The notes beneath the pieces are model-generated. The model worked only from the letters and a program-made list of their open reading frames with translations. It was not told the origin of the DNA and ran no database searches. A stretch of 64,000 nucleotides of DNA from Fistulifera solaris (Eukaryota > Bacillariophyta > Bacillariophyceae > Naviculales > Stauroneidaceae), in the NCBI GenBank assembly GCA_030295235.1, contig AP026125.1, positions 248,001 through 312,000 of the forward strand, read 5' to 3'. The translations under genes and the position numbers were made by a program. Positions 62,690 through 64,000 of this stretch are shown here, one piece after another (within the stretch, counting starts at the first letter, position 1; every line of letters starts with the position of its first letter).

Positions 62690-64000
62690 CTAACGGAGAG
62701 AAGTTTCAATAGCTTTTTTGCGATTTGGGCTATCATTGAAACAAGCCATGATAAGTTTTGATAGCTCAGGGGCGCTGATACTCCTGAATAGACCTTCTGA
62801 TAGGTTCGTCTCGATATCTGCTAGAGACATATCCATGAATCGTCCAATAGCAAAGAACCTATCCATGAGTTGAGATCCAGTTCTATCCCCCCTCAGTCAT
62901 GTTATCAACTTCTTTGACAACTTTTTCAAACTGAGCGTTGACGAATTGACAAGCGGGTGTGCTGATATCCGAAGCCTTCATGATCTGGTCGAGCAAGAGA
63001 GAAAACAGAACATCAGCTAGATATCCAATCGAGCGCGTCAGAACATCATAGGAAAGTACGGGTCTCCAAGCCTTATTGAGATGTCCGAGGTGGTAAAGAC
63101 CTGCAGCGACAGCAGCTTCCGCTTCGGACCATTCTGAAACAATTTCATCCGATCTCAGCGATTCCCCTAACATCGCAATCGGTTTGCCTACAAGTTCCAC
63201 GATCTGCTTCGCTTGAATATCCAGCATTTCACCCATTGATCGCTCCGCAAGGTCTCGGAACAAAGGAACCATATCCACAAAGATACACGTTTGCTGAAGA
63301 AGATTCCCTTGTGGAGTTTTTGCATCGTCGGTGTACCGCTCGCGGTACTCAAGACCAAGGCTTAAACAGTTGTGAGCGATAAAGACACAATCATTGTGAA
63401 GAATCGCAGCTGTCCTCGGAACGTGAGCGATTTCATGACCATGGGTAACGGGAATGATGGCTCGAAACAACTCCAATACTTCGCGAGCTGTACGATACAA
63501 CGTGGCCTGTAAGGCAGCCAGGGATGTGCTGCACTCGTTTGGTACTGGCGCGGCAGATTCATCCATGGTCCTTCGACATAGCTTCATGATTTGAGCAGCA
63601 GTATCGGAGATGCTTGATTTTTGTAATCGAAAGACAGCCATGCCGTCCGAGAGACCAAGGCGTTTGTCATCTTTATCCGGTCGTACGTCTACACCGACTT
63701 CAACCGTGTTGTGGTAGTCATTGTTGAGCAAAAGACGTCGTGCCTCGTTGAGAATTGTGCAACGACGCTTTTCGACATACTTTGCTTCAAAGTTTGCCGC
63801 AAAAGACGACAAGCTAGGCTCTCCTTTTCCGAAATCAACTGCAGAGAAACAAGAGCATCATGAAACGTGGACAAGAACGACTCAAACTCCGAAGCGATTG
63901 CTTTCAAAGAATGAAACTCCTCCGGCAACAGGTGCGTGGGAATGCTTGATTTTTCTAAAGCGTCAACGAGCAACTCGCGTAAAATACCATTATCAATCCC
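62690..64000 (-). CDS. ZW10: Kinetochore/ER-tethering protein ZW10, C-terminal part (cut by window edge)
   Basis: The 5' end lies beyond the window. The visible part reads in one frame to the window end once two run-length changes are allowed: the T4 run 63825-63828 (one short) and the C6 run 62887-62892 (one long). The second join replaces a premature stop and continues through DRTGSQLMDRFFAIGRFMDM to a stop at 62690-62692. ZW10 features are FRAIIPVTHGHEIAHVPRTA, ILHNDCVFIAHNCLSLGLEY, CIFVDMVPLFRDLAERSMGE and LYHLGHLNKAWRPVLSYDVL. ZW10 works in the RZZ complex at kinetochores and in the NRZ/Dsl1 complex for Golgi-to-ER vesicles. Confidence 0.9.

Noticed and set aside
1-64000. Transposons, virus-like elements, CRISPR arrays or a biosynthetic gene cluster
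   Set aside because: I found no reverse transcriptase, integrase, transposase or capsid motifs, no long terminal or inverted repeats and no regularly spaced repeats. The metabolic genes belong to unrelated pathways.

Overview
This is a nuclear segment of a eukaryotic alga, most likely a diatom. Genes are densely packed (36 protein genes and 2 tRNAs in 64 kb) with few, short GT-AG introns (about 58-130 nt). There is a heat-shock-factor gene of the kind expanded in diatoms, a plastid fibrillin whose N-terminus looks like a signal peptide plus a diatom transit motif with phenylalanine at the cleavage point (VTAF|SPS), and several low-complexity secreted or single-pass membrane proteins. I see no transposon, virus-like element, CRISPR array or rRNA.

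Layout. 0-9 kb: a fucosyltransferase-like enzyme, a RING membrane E3, a GT32 glycosyltransferase, an aquaporin-like channel, a membrane-anchored Nudix hydrolase and an unknown tail-anchored protein. 9-19.8 kb: a large disordered protein, plastid fibrillin, a short coiled-coil protein, a type II membrane glycosyltransferase-like protein, a heat-shock factor with two DNA-binding domains, and an APH-fold kinase. 20-30 kb: proteasome deubiquitinase RPN11, a CRAL-TRIO protein, a 2-oxoglutarate oxygenase, tRNA-Met, an acidic single-pass membrane protein, a small membrane protein and an Mpv17/PMP22 protein. 30-45 kb: a 2,700-residue HECT ubiquitin ligase transcribed divergently from the spindle kinase Mps1, then a disordered protein and a medium-chain dehydrogenase. 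45-64 kb: membralin, two related-looking type I membrane proteins on either side of a threonine-synthase-like enzyme, an XRCC4-like repair protein, lipoate octanoyltransferase, a Siva-like cysteine-rich protein, tRNA-His, a prolyl-4-hydroxylase-like enzyme, a run of small secreted or membrane proteins including a pair of repeat-rich paralogues, and the C-terminal part of ZW10.

Shared themes are ubiquitin and protein quality control (RING, RPN11, HECT, membralin, HSF), spindle and genome maintenance (Mps1, ZW10, XRCC4-like), and secretory-pathway glycosylation. These look like ordinary chromosomal neighbours, not an operon-like system.

A caution applies throughout. About 17 otherwise convincing genes need one or more single-base length changes, almost always at runs of 2-8 identical bases, to read through. 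The pattern (both gains and losses, family motifs continuing in the new frame) is what uncorrected long-read consensus error produces. I therefore annotate these as whole genes and note the sites. Spans of multi-exon genes are given from start to stop including introns.
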